DNA of 64,000 nucleotides. Source: Annona cherimola. Taxonomy: Eukaryota; Streptophyta; Magnoliopsida; Magnoliales; Annonaceae. Below the pieces are notes generated by a model. The model had not been told where the DNA came from and searched no databases. It worked only from the letters and a program-made list of their open reading frames with translations. Numbering within the stretch: position 1 is the first letter of the stretch; every line of letters begins with the position of its first letter. Of the stretch, positions 21,493 to 33,300 are shown one piece after another. A program made the translations under genes and the position numbers. The stretch spans positions 55,533,563 through 55,597,562 of the forward strand of contig CM059972.1 of assembly GCA_030490835.1 (NCBI GenBank), in the 5' to 3' direction.

Positions 21493-21497
21493 TCTTC
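21493..21497. repeat. Target-site duplication TCTTC, right copy (Sirevirus 1)
   Basis: Matches 10638-10642; Tat sequence resumes here. Confidence 0.93.
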
Positions 21498-21509
21498 GAC
21501 TCGTTCAAT

Positions 21510-22928
21510 TTACACCGCCGTGGTTTGTGGTTCCTGCAAAGAGAGATCATCAGTTCTCAATTTCTTATAATTCGGTTCTAGTTGGAGTGAAACAAGTGCC
21601 TGAGAAAGTTGTTCCTTGGTGATGATTTGCCGAGTATGATTCAATGCCCCTGGTCTGTTTGGACGAGTTCCGACAGACAATGTCTTCTTGTTTGATTTTT
21701 CCTTGAATCCTAAACCGGCCTTATTCTTTCGCAATTTGACCTCTGGAAGTTTGGCTTTTGAGGCATTCTTTGCCTTATAGAAAAAGGTCAAACGATCAAC
21801 TAATGGGAAGATTGGATCAACTTTCCCAGGATGCCCCTGGGGCTTACTTTGCACTTTCTCAAACTGAAAACTATGGTAGGGGACATCATCAGCAGTGTGC
21901 TCAACTTGTACGACCGGGGCCTCGGATTCAACCAGTAATTCTTCTTCCATTTCGGACAATACCACCACAATCTGGTTATGAAATGGAAATTTCACTCTTT
22001 GGTGCAAGGTTGATGGTACTGCCTCCGCATCATGAATCCAAGGTCTTCCGAGAAGTAGATTAAATGAGGTTGGAATGTCTAAAACTTGAAAAGGGATATT
22101 GAATTTCTTTGGGCCCACTACAATATCCAAGTCAATTTCCCCGATGGCCTCTTTTCGGAAATTGTCAAAGGCTCTAACAACCAAACTTTTTTGTCTGACT
22201 TTCTCCATCCCAATACCCATGGAATCCAACATCCTCTTTGGACAAACATTCAACCTAGATCCATTATCAATGAGTACCAGTGGGATTTTGAAATCAGCAT
22301 GTTTGACTGATATGCTCAACGATCGAGTGTGTTGCTTCCCCTCCTTTGGTAATTCCTTGTTGTTAAAAGTTATCACTTGGGAGAGCATAATCTGTCCAAT
22401 CATGTTGGCCACAGTTTCAGGAGATGTCTCCATGGGTAACTGGGCATTTTTTAGCACTTCGACAAATTTGTCCTTATGAGCCCGGGATGTCATAAGTAGT
22501 TCCCAGATGGAAATTTGTGCGGCTAAGATTTTTAATTGACTGACAACATTGTATCCTTCCGCCTTCGAGTTGTCAGACATTCCTTCCTTTTGTTCTTCAT
22601 TCTGGAATGCTACCTTTTGGTTGGCGTCTCTTTTGTATACCCGTCCAAAAGGTGTCATATTAGCAACTGAATCAATCAAATCATCATTTGGTGGCACTTG
22701 ACAGGTATCAATCGGTTGAGCCAACTCCAACATGACCTTCTTTCCATAGTTTTCAGTTGGCATTTGTGATGGAGTCACTTGCAATACTAACTTCTTTGTA
22801 CATGAATTGAAAGAAACTTCACATGGTGAGTTCAAAAATCTTATACCAATTTTACCATGGTTGGCAACTAGCAAAACAACCCGACTGTTACCTGCTTGGT
22901 CGCATGAGGTGGCCGAAGCTAATGGCAA
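21510..22928 (-). pseudogene. pol: Tat protease region of gag-pol, long remnant ORF (472 codons open)
   Basis: Long open stretch of the Tat polyprotein containing the aspartic protease that would cut Gag-Pol. The active-site segment reads IPLVLIDNGSRLNVCP near residue 220, with Asn where DGG/DTG elements usually have Gly, followed by the flap and C-terminal part (FNIPFQVLDIPTSFNLLLGR). Upstream is the typical Tat lead-in ISIWELLMTSRAHKDKF. The C-terminal part is Lys-rich and low in motifs, and the ORF ends with TAA about 12 bases before the Sirevirus target site. The ORF is open, but gag and RT of the same element are broken, so it is annotated as a remnant. The Asn substitution may affect activity. 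Confidence 0.82.
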
Positions 22929-23054
22929 AATTACCCTCTATGCAGATGCGGTTCTTACAGGTTGGACAATCTCCTGCAGGGGTTGCGGGATCGGGGGTGT
23001 CGGCGCACTTTCTTCCATCTTCATTTTGCCTTTCTCCATAGAATGTACACTTCC

Positions 23055-24540
23055 TCATGTAATGCTTGCAGTTGGGTTGGACGGTCCAGCTTCTTCTTCT
23101 AAGAAGTTGATTGGCGGAGTATTTGAAGTTGATGGAATATCATGCGTTGGCAAAGGATTTTGAATCACACTTCCTTCTTGCCCTGATGAACCTCCTAAAT
23201 CCACCTTTCCTGTGTCAATAAGATCTTGAATAAAATGTTTCAGTCCAATGCAGCGTTCAGTACTATGTCCCCTCTCTTGATGAAAGACACAATATGCTTT
23301 TTCATCGTACCATTTGGGCAAAGGATCTTGTGGCTGTCTCGGGTTCCGTAAGGTGAGGAGGCCCTGTTGGACCAACAAATTTAGTAAATCAGGATAGGAC
23401 ATCGCCAACCGAGTAAAATTCCTTCTGGGTTTTGATGGTCAGTTAGTTGATGTCATTGTCACATTCGTCCTTTGTCCTTGTGTTGTGGAGTAATGGAACA
23501 CTTATAGAATTGGGGCTTTTGCTCACAACATTCACTTCTCCACTTGATGGTCCACTGCTCCCAGACTTCTAATCAGTTTTTCCCTTCTTGAATGTATTTG
23601 TGAATTGATTGCCATATGGAGTACATGGGGCAAGCTTACCAAGTTTGATCATTGTCTCTACTCTATTCCCCATGTTTATCAATGATGGAAAGTCTGGTTG
23701 GCAGTGTACCATCAAGTATCATGCAATTTTTGAACTGCAATTTTGTGACACGACATTCATTTGGTCTTGCTCAGTCATTGATTCCCTCAATTGAGCAGCC
23801 ATGGCTCTGACCCTGGTAGCATAAGCTGTGAATGATTCATCTGATTTTTGGGTCATGGCCATTACATCCTCCCTCTTGGGTAGCACATCTTGGTTAAAAG
23901 CATATTGTTTCACAAAGAGATGGGCTAAGTGATTCCATGACCTAAGACTCTCAAGTGCCAGTGTGTGAAACCAAGTTAGAGCTGGACCATCTAGACTCTC
24001 TGAAAAATATCGAATCATCAAGCCATCATCATGGTTACATTCACTCATGGTTACGCAGTATGTCCTAATGTGAATCTCTGGAGGCCCTTCTCCTGAGTAC
24101 CTACGGAATACAGGCTTCTGAAAATCTGGAGAAAATTGGGATCTTGGAAATATGTAAAAATCCCCTAGATTCATTGCTCTATAGGTGTCATCCTGCATTC
24201 GTGTTATTTGTTCCTCCAACCTAGCTAAAGATGCAGTTAACTCATCAATCTTTGCACCTCTAGGATCCTCCTCCTCATAATGATCATACTGATTTTGATG
24301 ATTTTGTGCGGTTTGGCCTTGATGGTCGTTTGAGGAAGGAGGACGCTCATGATGGCCATGACCTTGCCTGTTTGAAAATTCAACATTATCATTGGTATCT
24401 TTCTGCAAGGTCATGGCCTGGAGGATATCCATCATTCTATCCATTTTTTCTTTCATAACCTGCATATCCACTGAAAGCACACGAATCTGCTCTTCAGTAG
24501 AATAGCCTCCAGGGTTCTCTATGTTTGAGGAACTAGCCAT
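23055..24540 (-). pseudogene. gag: Tat Gag, interrupted
   Basis: Structural protein of the Tat element. ATG at 24540 (MASSSNIENPGGYSTEEQ) is the likeliest start; an in-frame ATG at 24669 adds a hydrophobic extension I consider untranslated. An N-terminal coiled-coil-like stretch (MQVMKEKMDRMMDILQ) is followed by the retrotransposon Gag core (FQKPVFRRYSGEGPPEIHIR, SLDGPALTWFHTLA, SWNHLAHLFVKQYAF). The first open part stops at about 23719. A degenerate stretch follows (23409-23718), and a second open part (23055-23408) has a knuckle-like CVFHQERGHSTERC and IGLKHFIQDLIDTGKV, standard for the Tat Gag C-terminus. Confidence 0.83.
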
Positions 24541-26734
24541 GACGGGTGGTTCTTGATTCGTCCTTTTCGAGCGGGTGATTATTGGACTCCTATGGGTGGA
24601 TAGAGTTCTCTTAGGACCTATTGTTAGAAACCCTAAATGCAAGCAAAGGAAATGCAAAAATATGGACAAGCTAGTAAAGAATTCAAATAATTAATCCAAA
24701 ATAAACTCTTACTATGGACACTATAAATGTAAAGACAAATTAAGATGGGCCTTGTGTAAACGAAATCAAAATGAACTAGGGTTCCTTCTCCTTCACAGGT
24801 TCCCCCAACTATATACCTCCTAAGCTAAGCTGAAACTTAACTTGATCTTAGGTACGTGTCGTGGAGTGTGCTCTTTAGAAGCTCATACTGAGGTTCAAAG
24901 ACGTAGCGGTACTCCTTACTCAAGCACAGGATCCTAGCTCTTATTAAAGAGCACAAGCAACCATAAATGCAAAAATGTAATGCAAGTTTTTCACTATCTT
25001 CTTCTATTTATTACAAGTTGACAACAAGGAATCAAAACAAAAATGCCTAAGCTAATAACAAAGACTCAATGAAAAATACAACTCAAAGAAGGCACTCACA
25101 ATAACCCTATGACACTGGGTGATCCAGCTCTACGTGGAGTCTTGACTCTCCATGAAAAATGGCCTTCAAACTGGTGAAGAACCCCCCTTGCAAGGATGAC
25201 CGCTACTGAAATCCTACTGAAATTTGCTCCAAAATTTGCCCTCAAATCTCCTTCACTTTGCTGCAAACTGATGACAAATGCTCCACAACGTCTCCAACTC
25301 ACAACCAATCATGTCATGATGACAATACTTGAAATCAAAACAATAAACAAAGGAAAGCAAGACAATGTTGTTTCTTTCAATACAAGCTATGTGATCCTCA
25401 TGCATTTGAAGTCATTCATCCAAGTATATACTACAAATAATGAGTTTCCAAACCAACCATCAACCTCTAATTGCTAGAATTGGGATTAATCCACTCCCTA
25501 CCACCATTTAGCAATAGGAACCCCCCAATTGTAGCGCAAATCAATTGACATCTATCACAAATCCATAATAAAAGATGAACAACCCATTAAATATAAGCAT
25601 ATGCTTGGTACCATGACTTTTTCAATGCAATTAAATAAAACAACTTGAACTTCAACTGTCAACATAGCAATGCATACACAAAAGGATTTCCTATGTAATG
25701 CAATATTCACAAAATGGAAGTCAATGAATATGTTGCTATATGCAAACATAAACAAAACCACAACAAAAATCGATTATACAATTCAAAACAACCTATCAAA
25801 ATGCATGACCTATCTTTATTTCCAAGATTTATCATTCCACTTCATCCAATTAATGTTCAAGACAAAGTTGGGATCCATCCGCTCCCTTCACCATTCAGTG
25901 AAGGAACCCCCCAACCCTAGCCATGCAATCCAAAACTAAATAGGGAATCAATCCGCTTTCCCCCTATTCGGTGAAGGAACCCCCTAATCATAGCCAAGGA
26001 AGCAACTAAAACATCATCTGATTTCAAATGGCAAGATAAATTTCAGAAAATCAGATATATCATTACATTTTAACACATTGTTTTGAATCGTAAGCTCAAT
26101 TTTGCATGGTAGTCATATATGTACTTTAGCAACAAATTTCACATTCAATCAGATTATTCAATCAGACAATAAATAGACAAAAAATTGCATAAATAGATGC
26201 CAAGATAGAAATTGATTCTACAATTCAAAATATCATATCAAAATGCATTCCATATCCATTTTTCAAAACTTGTCATTCATAACCACCAAATCATTTATCA
26301 AGACTAAGTTGGGATCCATCCGCTTCCTTCACCATGCAGTGAAGGAACCCCCTCTAGTCATTCAACAACTCAAAATAGGATTTCACCAGGCTAAGTTGAG
26401 AATCCATCCTCTCCCTTCACCATTTGGTAAAGGAACCCCCCAACTTTAGCCATTCGACAACTCAAAACGAGAATGCATCAATCTAATCTTCGGGTATCTT
26501 GACAAGTTTTGCAAAACCAAATATAACAATGTGTCTTAACATGACAAGTTTAAATGATGGAATCAATCCCTATATGATATCTAGACATGGAATACATCCA
26601 CAATCATATTGAGTCATGATATCATCATATTGATGATAGTCCGATTGAAAATCATCATCTTGATCAGAGAACTCATCAGCAGTACATCATTTGACATTAC
26701 GAAATTCAACAATCTCAAGAACAATCAGTTAATA
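24541..26734 (-). other. Probable Tat leader or LTR, no gene, with five stem-loop repeats
   Basis: About 2.2 kb upstream of Tat gag. No coding region, primer-binding site or TG...CA LTR boundary could be fixed. It carries five diverged copies of a hairpin-forming repeat, listed separately, between 25478 and 26452. The segment ends where sequence of gypsy element A begins in mid-LTR (about 26735), so the Tat 5' end may have been lost at this junction. Confidence 0.5.
25478..26452. repeat. Five diverged stem-loop repeats in the Tat leader
   Basis: Copies near 25478-25536, 25865-25921, 25941-25998, 26305-26362 and 26390-26452. The core of copy 2 reads GTTGGG.TCC, CCTTCAC, a 6-base loop, GTGAAGG, CCCAAC, giving an inner 7-bp and an outer 6-bp stem. 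Copy 1 keeps the outer stem with different bases (AATTGGG/CCCAATT), and copy 5 has AAGTTG/CAACTT. Copies lie in pairs about 75-85 bases apart. Confidence 0.75.
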
Positions 26735-27884
26735 AAAGTGTAAATAACAGGAATGAAAGGAAATATTTTTATGCAAATGCAATTATGAAAATGAATTATG
26801 TATTTTATATGCCTTGTTTGTTATAAACAAGCCCCAAAACGGGGATTATGAAAAAAATTTATGTGAAACTTGGTTTTGGACATAAGAATGTCCATTTTCG
26901 AAGGATTTAAATGATAAGTGTTTATGGATATGAGAATGTCCAATACCTAAGTATTTTAATGGAATGTGTTTCAGGACATGTGAATGTCCATTGTCAAGAA
27001 AGTTATGTCGAAAATGTTTTGAGACATTAAATGTCTATTGGCTAAAGAATTTATGAGAAAAATGTTTTGGACATGAACTGTCCACTGGCAAAAGATGGTT
27101 TTATGTAACTGTCTTGGAACATTATAAATGTTTACACAAGACCAAAGAAAATTAATTAAAGAAGGTAAAATATATATATTTTTCCTTAACAAGCCCAGAC
27201 ATGGCTTGTAAATGATTTTAAGAATGATATTTTATGAAAATGTTCAAGGAGATGGAATTGTCCTTATGAACAAGGATTTTATGATAATATTTTAGGACAT
27301 ATATATGTCCTCAAGTAAAAAGGTGTTCAAAATGTTTAAGAAAAACATTTTAAAGGAAACCTTGCCCTAAAAGATAAAATACTTGCTTACTGAGTTGTCA
27401 CTCACATTTTATTTTTCCAAACCTTAGACAGGTACCGGGAAACTCAAGAGGTTGCGAACCTAAGTGGGAGAAGAAAGGTACGTGATGGTAGCCAAGTGGG
27501 CTATACGGAATGGGATAGCATGATTAAGGTTCCAAGGTATGTTAATGTATATGAGAACTTCTGTAAAGTTCTAAGTTCTATATGATCCAATGATTGAGTG
27601 TATGTATGTATGGATATTAAATGTTATGATTAAATCAAAAAGACTTTTATTGTAGAAAAACATGAGATGTTATGAAATGAATTATGAATTTTATTACAAG
27701 TGTATCGCCGCTTGTATGAGGAATGATGTAGCGTGTAAAGAGGTGAACGATGATAGCAAAAAAATTTTTTGGACGAGATCCAATTAAGAACCCGTCGCGT
27801 GATCAGGGCAACAATCCTGATTCACATTTACCAATCAATAAGGTCTTGAGGTAAGGAAGTGACGTCTCGGTTTTGGGTGCCACA
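26735..27884 (+). repeat. 5' LTR of element A, truncated at its 5' side
   Basis: Last 1150 bp of the LTR, ending GGGTGCCACA. About 4.8 kb present in the 3' copy is missing to the left. It includes the 48-bp hairpin array. Confidence 0.82.
26870..27312. repeat. 48-bp tandem repeat with GGACAT...ATGTCC hairpins
   Basis: Hairpin starts at about 26878, 26926, 26974, 27022, 27069, 27116, 27248 and 27295, steps of 47-48 bases apart from one larger gap. Stems GGACAT/ATGTCC vary with paired changes, for example AGACAT/ATGTCT at 27022. Related arrays: 35270-35720, 36530-37085 (reverse) and 57810-58100. Confidence 0.85.
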
Positions 27885-27889
27885 GATTG

Positions 27890-27901
27890 TGGTATCAGAG
27901 C
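27890..27901 (+). other. Primer-binding site of element A
   Basis: TGGTATCAGAGC five bases after the LTR end GCCACA. Confidence 0.88.
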
Positions 27902-30348
27902 ATGGATTGGTAAATAGGCGTGGTAAGAAAAGATTTGATATCACAAAGATGATATTTTAGCAAAGATTGATAGATAGATATAGAAGAAAAATGGAAAATG
28001 ATGAAAGAGATAGATTGAAAATTATAAGACATATACAATATGTATTGTCTTTTATTGTGTGTCATTATGACATAATGATATGGCTAATTAAGGAAATGTA
28101 GCTAGTTGCTATATTTCATGGAGTAGATAGTATATGAAGAAAAAAATAATATGAGATCAGATGAGATAAAGAAGGAGGTAGGAGAATCTAAGAAAAGACA
28201 AAGGATAGAAGGGAATAAGAACAGCTGATGGGTTATGGAACCCTACATAGAGACCCCCCTTACCTAAGATAACTATACCTCACTTAAGGTAGCACAGGAC
28301 TGTGCTATACTTTATATATGTTTAAGGTACGACGCTGTTGCGTCATATGATAAGCACCAAAGCGCCAACTTTCTAAATGATTATTAGTTTAGAGTTTATG
28401 GTTATGATAAAATGACAGATTATGTAGGTATAATTTGTATGTGTAAGGAAAAGCAACCTTACACTATGAAAGACAAAGATAGAGATGAGAAAGGTAGGAA
28501 GAAAGGAATTTCCTTTTGATTCTTTTATAAATATATGATGTTTGATGCTATGAAAATATAATTGCATTTGATTTTATTCAAAATGCTAAGTATATATGAA
28601 AAAGGAAAGGTCATTGATCTTTCAAGGTCATATAATTGACTATGTATGATATGAATTATTTTACGATAAGAAATGATATTAATATGATTTTATATGTTGC
28701 ATTCTATAACATGCCTATCACCTTGGTTTTTGAACAAGGAAAAGGCAGTTGCAAATGTGAGTTAACAGGAAAGAAGAGAAGCCAATAGCAAATCTAAACG
28801 ACCAGGACAAGTGAGTCCATGAACTCGTCAACGACGGGCTATTATGAATCCTGAGTCAAAGGATTGCAGGTGTTACCGCTATAAGAATACCTCACAGGTA
28901 GAAAAAGTAGAGGAAAGGATAACTACAGCTTTAAAGGAAGCTATGCAGCAGAAGTAATACGAGGCCCTTGGGAAAATACCCAACAGGACCAATTAGAAGA
29001 AGTGGAAGAGACGGACCGGTACAGGTAATAATTTTTACGAAGTACCCAAACCTATAAGGGTTGATAATAGTAAGATAGAAACGAATGGAAAGGATATTAA
29101 TGCCTTTCTAGCTCAGTATCCACTTAAGCTCTCAGGTTAATCAGATTCTATTCAAGCTGAGCAGTGGATGACTGAAACCAAGAACATGTTCAAGGTTGAA
29201 CATGTAGTCTTATGTAATGTCCAAGCATTGGTTAGCAATGCTTATGAGTGATAGAAAACCCTAAATGGCTACTATGCCATAATCAAAGAAGGTAATCTGG
29301 AGGAATTTGTTAAGAAATATCTTCCAATAGGACACTAGAAAATAACACATGTTGGTAATGAATATGTACAATTAGGGCAAGGATAACTTGCCACTAAATA
29401 TTAAGGAACCTGGTGTAGGGAAAGAAAGGAGTAAGAAAGGTCAACTCAACCAATAGTTATAATTGATAAGAAAATCTCTGCAAATTATTGCAGAAAAGTG
29501 TAAGAAAACGTGTCTAGTTAGCATGTATGAAAGGAAAAGAAGATTACGCATATGATACCACAAAAGTTGGTATATCATAGCAAGGAATGGTAGATAGATG
29601 AAGAAAAACGAAGGCAAGAATGATTGCTGGAATTTTCTTCAATTCTAATATGATCAGAAGATAGGTATGAGAGAAATTATCTCTCTATGATATTTATAAG
29701 AAATAAGATTAGAAAATGATAAGGACCCTTACTAGTTTATGAAAATTGGAAAGGAAGATAAGGAAGAAAATATTTTAAACTGGTTTAATACCAGTACTCC
29801 TATTAGGTAGTCTACGCTGGTATAACTCAGTTGTAGACATTATGAGAAGAGAAAGAATGGATAGCTTAGCAAAAGTGTCTTTTGCTAAGACATGTATGAA
29901 ATTCTATATGAGAGCAACTTTTGCTCTATGTTATAGAATGAATGTACTATGTTATATGAATGTTATATGAAAATGATTGCTATGGATTTTTATTTGGTAT
30001 AAATGAATGGGTAGCCTAGATTTTACCCTATGATGAGATGAGAAATTTTATAATTTCTCTATTTGTAAGAATAATAGTATGCCTACCATAAGAATAAGAG
30101 ATGGATGACATGAAGAAAAGTACAATTATAATAAGAAACCCATATGGGAACAGGGAACAAGAAACAAGAAACAGTAGAGATAAATGATAGGACTATTGGA
30201 CCAAGGCTAAAAGTGCCACCAAGACAGAGTAGCGCAGTGGAAGCGTAGTGAGCCATTGAAGTATTGGAAAAAGATGATAAATTAGTAAATTTATGTGAGC
30301 CTTTCCCGATATTTGAAGTGTAATAGGTTTCGGGACGAAACCTGTTAT

Positions 30349-30361
30349 AAATAGGGAGGAT
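30349..30361 (+). other. Polypurine tract of element A
   Basis: AAATAGGGAGGAT directly before TGTGATACC; preceded at 30326-30342 by the inverted repeat GGTTTCG/CGAAACC. Confidence 0.8.
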
Positions 30362-33300
30362 TGTGATACCCCGACCTGAGTAAGGCTTATATGCAATTGG
30401 CATATAAATATGGATCATGTATGAATGAAATGAATTATGAATGATTTCCAATTGCAATTTTGATGATTTATTGCAATTAGGGCAAATGATTACGATTGGT
30501 GAATATAAGCCAATATGGGTCAATATGATTTAAGAGGCTTAATGAGCATTAGAGAATGTTAATATATTGAGGATAATTTTCTCATATATTAAGGATTAAC
30601 TAATGGAGATTATGTTGCTAATTATGGACTTAAGGTAGTAAACGCTGGAAAATGCATAAATTGACGCCGGGAAGGTGGATTAAGATGAAAATTGAAAGGT
30701 AAGCACATAATTTTGTGCTTAATCTTAAAAAAATGATGGATTATGGAAGCAATGATGAAATTAGGGTGAAAATCAATCATCACCATCAAAATCTAAAGAC
30801 AGTTTCAAATGAGCATAAATTGAGCTAGAAAAGTCGGATTGAGACGAAATTTGAAATGAACGGTTAAAATTATGAGATCCATGCAATAAGAGGCTTGGAT
30901 TAATTTAATGATGATGGGATATTGGTTGCACAAAAATGGGTGTATATGATTGATTTTTTGTGCACCAAAAATTAAGTTTGCATTTATGTTAAAGTAAGGT
31001 GATTAATTATATTTTTAATGGCATAAACGAGGTGTAAAAAGGAGATAATTACACATGGATTTTATGAATTACTTAAAATTATAAAATTCATGAAAAAATC
31101 AAGTGCTTAATGACATGATTTAATGGCTAATGGATTAGCTCAAAGAAGCTTGAAAAGGTGGCCCACACATGGACGTGAAAGGGGCTGATTACATGGAAAT
31201 TTTAATTTTTAAAAATGAAAAATGTATATTTAAATGACCTAGGTAGCTAGGGTGATATGTGGATGTAATTTGGGGTTGATTTTATGCCAAGAAAATGCCA
31301 AAAAGTCAATGATAAGTGGACCCCACCAAGTGGACAGCAATATGTAGCTATGGAGTGATGTTCGGTCAAGCTGCTGTAATGGTATTTTTATGATTTTTTA
31401 AAAATGAAAATTATGCATTTAAATGCTACATGACAAGGGTGGTTAGTGACATGAATTAAAATTGGATTTTTGTGGCACAAAATGCCAAAATACCAAGCTG
31501 CATGAAGACGTTAATTAAATGGACAGCAAGATGGGTGTTGAAAGTGGTACACGTCCAAGCAGCTTTGTGATTTTTTTTATAATTTTTTTAATAGCTAATT
31601 TGACCCCTAAGTAGGATATTACCTAGGGTAATTAATTACCCATAAATCAAAGTTAAATTCCTTGTGAAAAAAATGGCAAAGCTGCTGCAAAAGGGGACGT
31701 TCCAATGGGGAAAACTTGATGTCCATTAATGATATGGAATTTTGTTGGATTTTAATGGATAATTATCAAATTTAAATGGACCACATTTTGCCATGTCAGC
31801 AATAGGGGATAAATATGCTTTAATTAGCTGCTAAATGATGTGGCAAATTGGACCCAAAAAATTGGAAAATTCAGCTCATAGCTAAGGTATGTGCGTCCAT
31901 ATGATGTAAAGGGATGAGAGAGAGAAGTCAAGGGGCAAACCCCCTGATATTCCAGCAGAAAGCACGTTCTTTTCTAGAAGAAATGGAAGGGAGAAAAAGA
32001 GGAGAAAAAGAGAAGGAAAAATGGGAAGAAAGAAGAGGAACCAAGCTAGGAAAAATAGAATCCAAGTTTGATCCAATACATGTAAGTATACCCTATGATT
32101 TGAGCTCTTTAATTTTTTTTTTCACCTCAACTTATGGGTCAAGAATTTGATTCATATTGAACCCTTAAATCATGATTCATGATTCCCTTTATTAGGGTAT
32201 TGATTAAGGATTGAATGAAAAGAATGAAAACATGGATTCAAGAGGATGAAAATGGTGATCAGGGTTGAGTTTGGGTTGAAAATCATAACCGAAATTTTCT
32301 TAAACCCTATGTGAGGTTGCTATTTTGATGTTTAATTATGATTACATGATGATTCATGATTAGATAAATTACATATGTTGATTTGGGCTTAAGTTGTGAA
32401 ATTTAGAAAACATGTGAATTAGGGTTACGTTTATGACCCGATTTCTATGTTTTTATGTTAAAAATGATATGTGAATGAGCCCAAATGATTTAGGGATGTT
32501 ATGGAGGGTAAAATATCCCATGTTTAAGGTATATTGAGTGTCCAAAAGGGTGTGAAAATATTATCCATAAATCTGATTTTATGGACATATGATTGGACAC
32601 GTCAAAACGGGTCAAATGGATACTCAAAATGTGTAAAAATGTTGCTGTTATGCAAGAAAAAGAATTATGAAATTTAAATATATGTTAATATCCTAAATTT
32701 GGGTTAAGAAAAGCTTGATTAATTGCTGGGATTTATGGATTAGAAAACTTTTTTGAATTAAGTGTTAAAAGAGGCGTTGAAATGATGAAAAACGGGTTCT
32801 AGTGTTACTGTTTTGGAACCCTATGATGAATGGATTAAAATTCTGAAGTTAGACCCTAAATTAAATATTAATTAAGGGGTTTGATCATGCCGATTAAGTA
32901 CATAATTTTCTGTGTTGAAAAACTTTAAGAAACATATGATCTATGTGTTGAGAAATGGACATGTATGGAGAGATATGCATGAGAAGATGATGAATGGTTT
33001 ATATAAATTATTAAAATACAAAAATGCATGAAAAAGTGATGGAAAACGTGGATTAGGTTAATTTTTTGATAAATAAGGATAATCTCAAATTTTGAGATTA
33101 TTATATGATGCCTAAGCTATTAACTAAGTGCTTAAAATGAGCACCGTTGTGTAAAAAGTGAAAAATATGTTAAAAATGATAAATGGAGGTAATAAACCTC
33201 CATGTAATGATTTAATGAATGATTATTATATGTATGTAAGTATACCCTACATAAGGGTATTAAAAATAAATGAATGGATGATTGATATGTATTGGCTATG

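Larger units (their letters stand above)
1..24540 (-). mobile_element. Ty3/gypsy Tat-clade retrotransposon, decayed, interrupted by two insertions
   Basis: Minus-strand gypsy element whose coding order gag, protease, RT, RNase H reads from about 24.5 kb down to the left edge. It runs off the window at base 1, so integrase and the 3' LTR are not seen. Two insertions split it: a solo LTR (1605-9889) and a Sirevirus (10643-21492). Removing each insertion plus one target-site copy restores a continuous reading frame across the break, for example from a segment reading YEDMSGLDEG to one reading VVHCLPLMSG. The spacer before RT and the RNase H module reading YFDGVTNNKGSGIG are typical of the Tat/Ogre branch. 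Several in-frame stops show it is dead. Its 5' LTR could not be delimited; the leader probably continues to about 26734. Confidence 0.85.
27885..30361 (+). pseudogene. gag: Interior of element A with decayed gypsy gag
   Basis: No long ORF. A gag remnant is recognisable by comparison with element D and by reading short frames: GKGSC/AKANVS-like basic start near 28735, and near 29090-29340 a capsid remnant with words IQAEQWMTETKNMFKV, QALVSNAY and GNLEEFVKKYLP separated by stops (for example TAA after CTCTCAGGT, TGA in TATGAGTGA). No protease, RT, RNase H or integrase motifs were found. Between 29400 and 30300 only AT-rich DNA with no recognisable frame is seen. The element could therefore not have encoded its own replication. 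Confidence 0.7.

Noticed and set aside
24541..26734. Host gene or promoter next to the Tat gag
   Set aside because: No coding pattern, splice structure or conserved protein; only short chance ORFs and stem-loop repeats.
26870..27312. Regularly spaced repeats resembling a CRISPR array
   Set aside because: Units diverge along their whole length, repeats are hairpins within 48-bp tandem units, there are no unique spacers, and the DNA is plant.
30326..30342. GGTTTCG/CGAAACC inverted repeat before the polypurine tract as a regulatory palindrome
   Set aside because: It recurs at 53294 and 60570 at the place where gypsy pol normally ends, so it is more simply a conserved remnant of the pol 3' end; structure is not needed to explain it.
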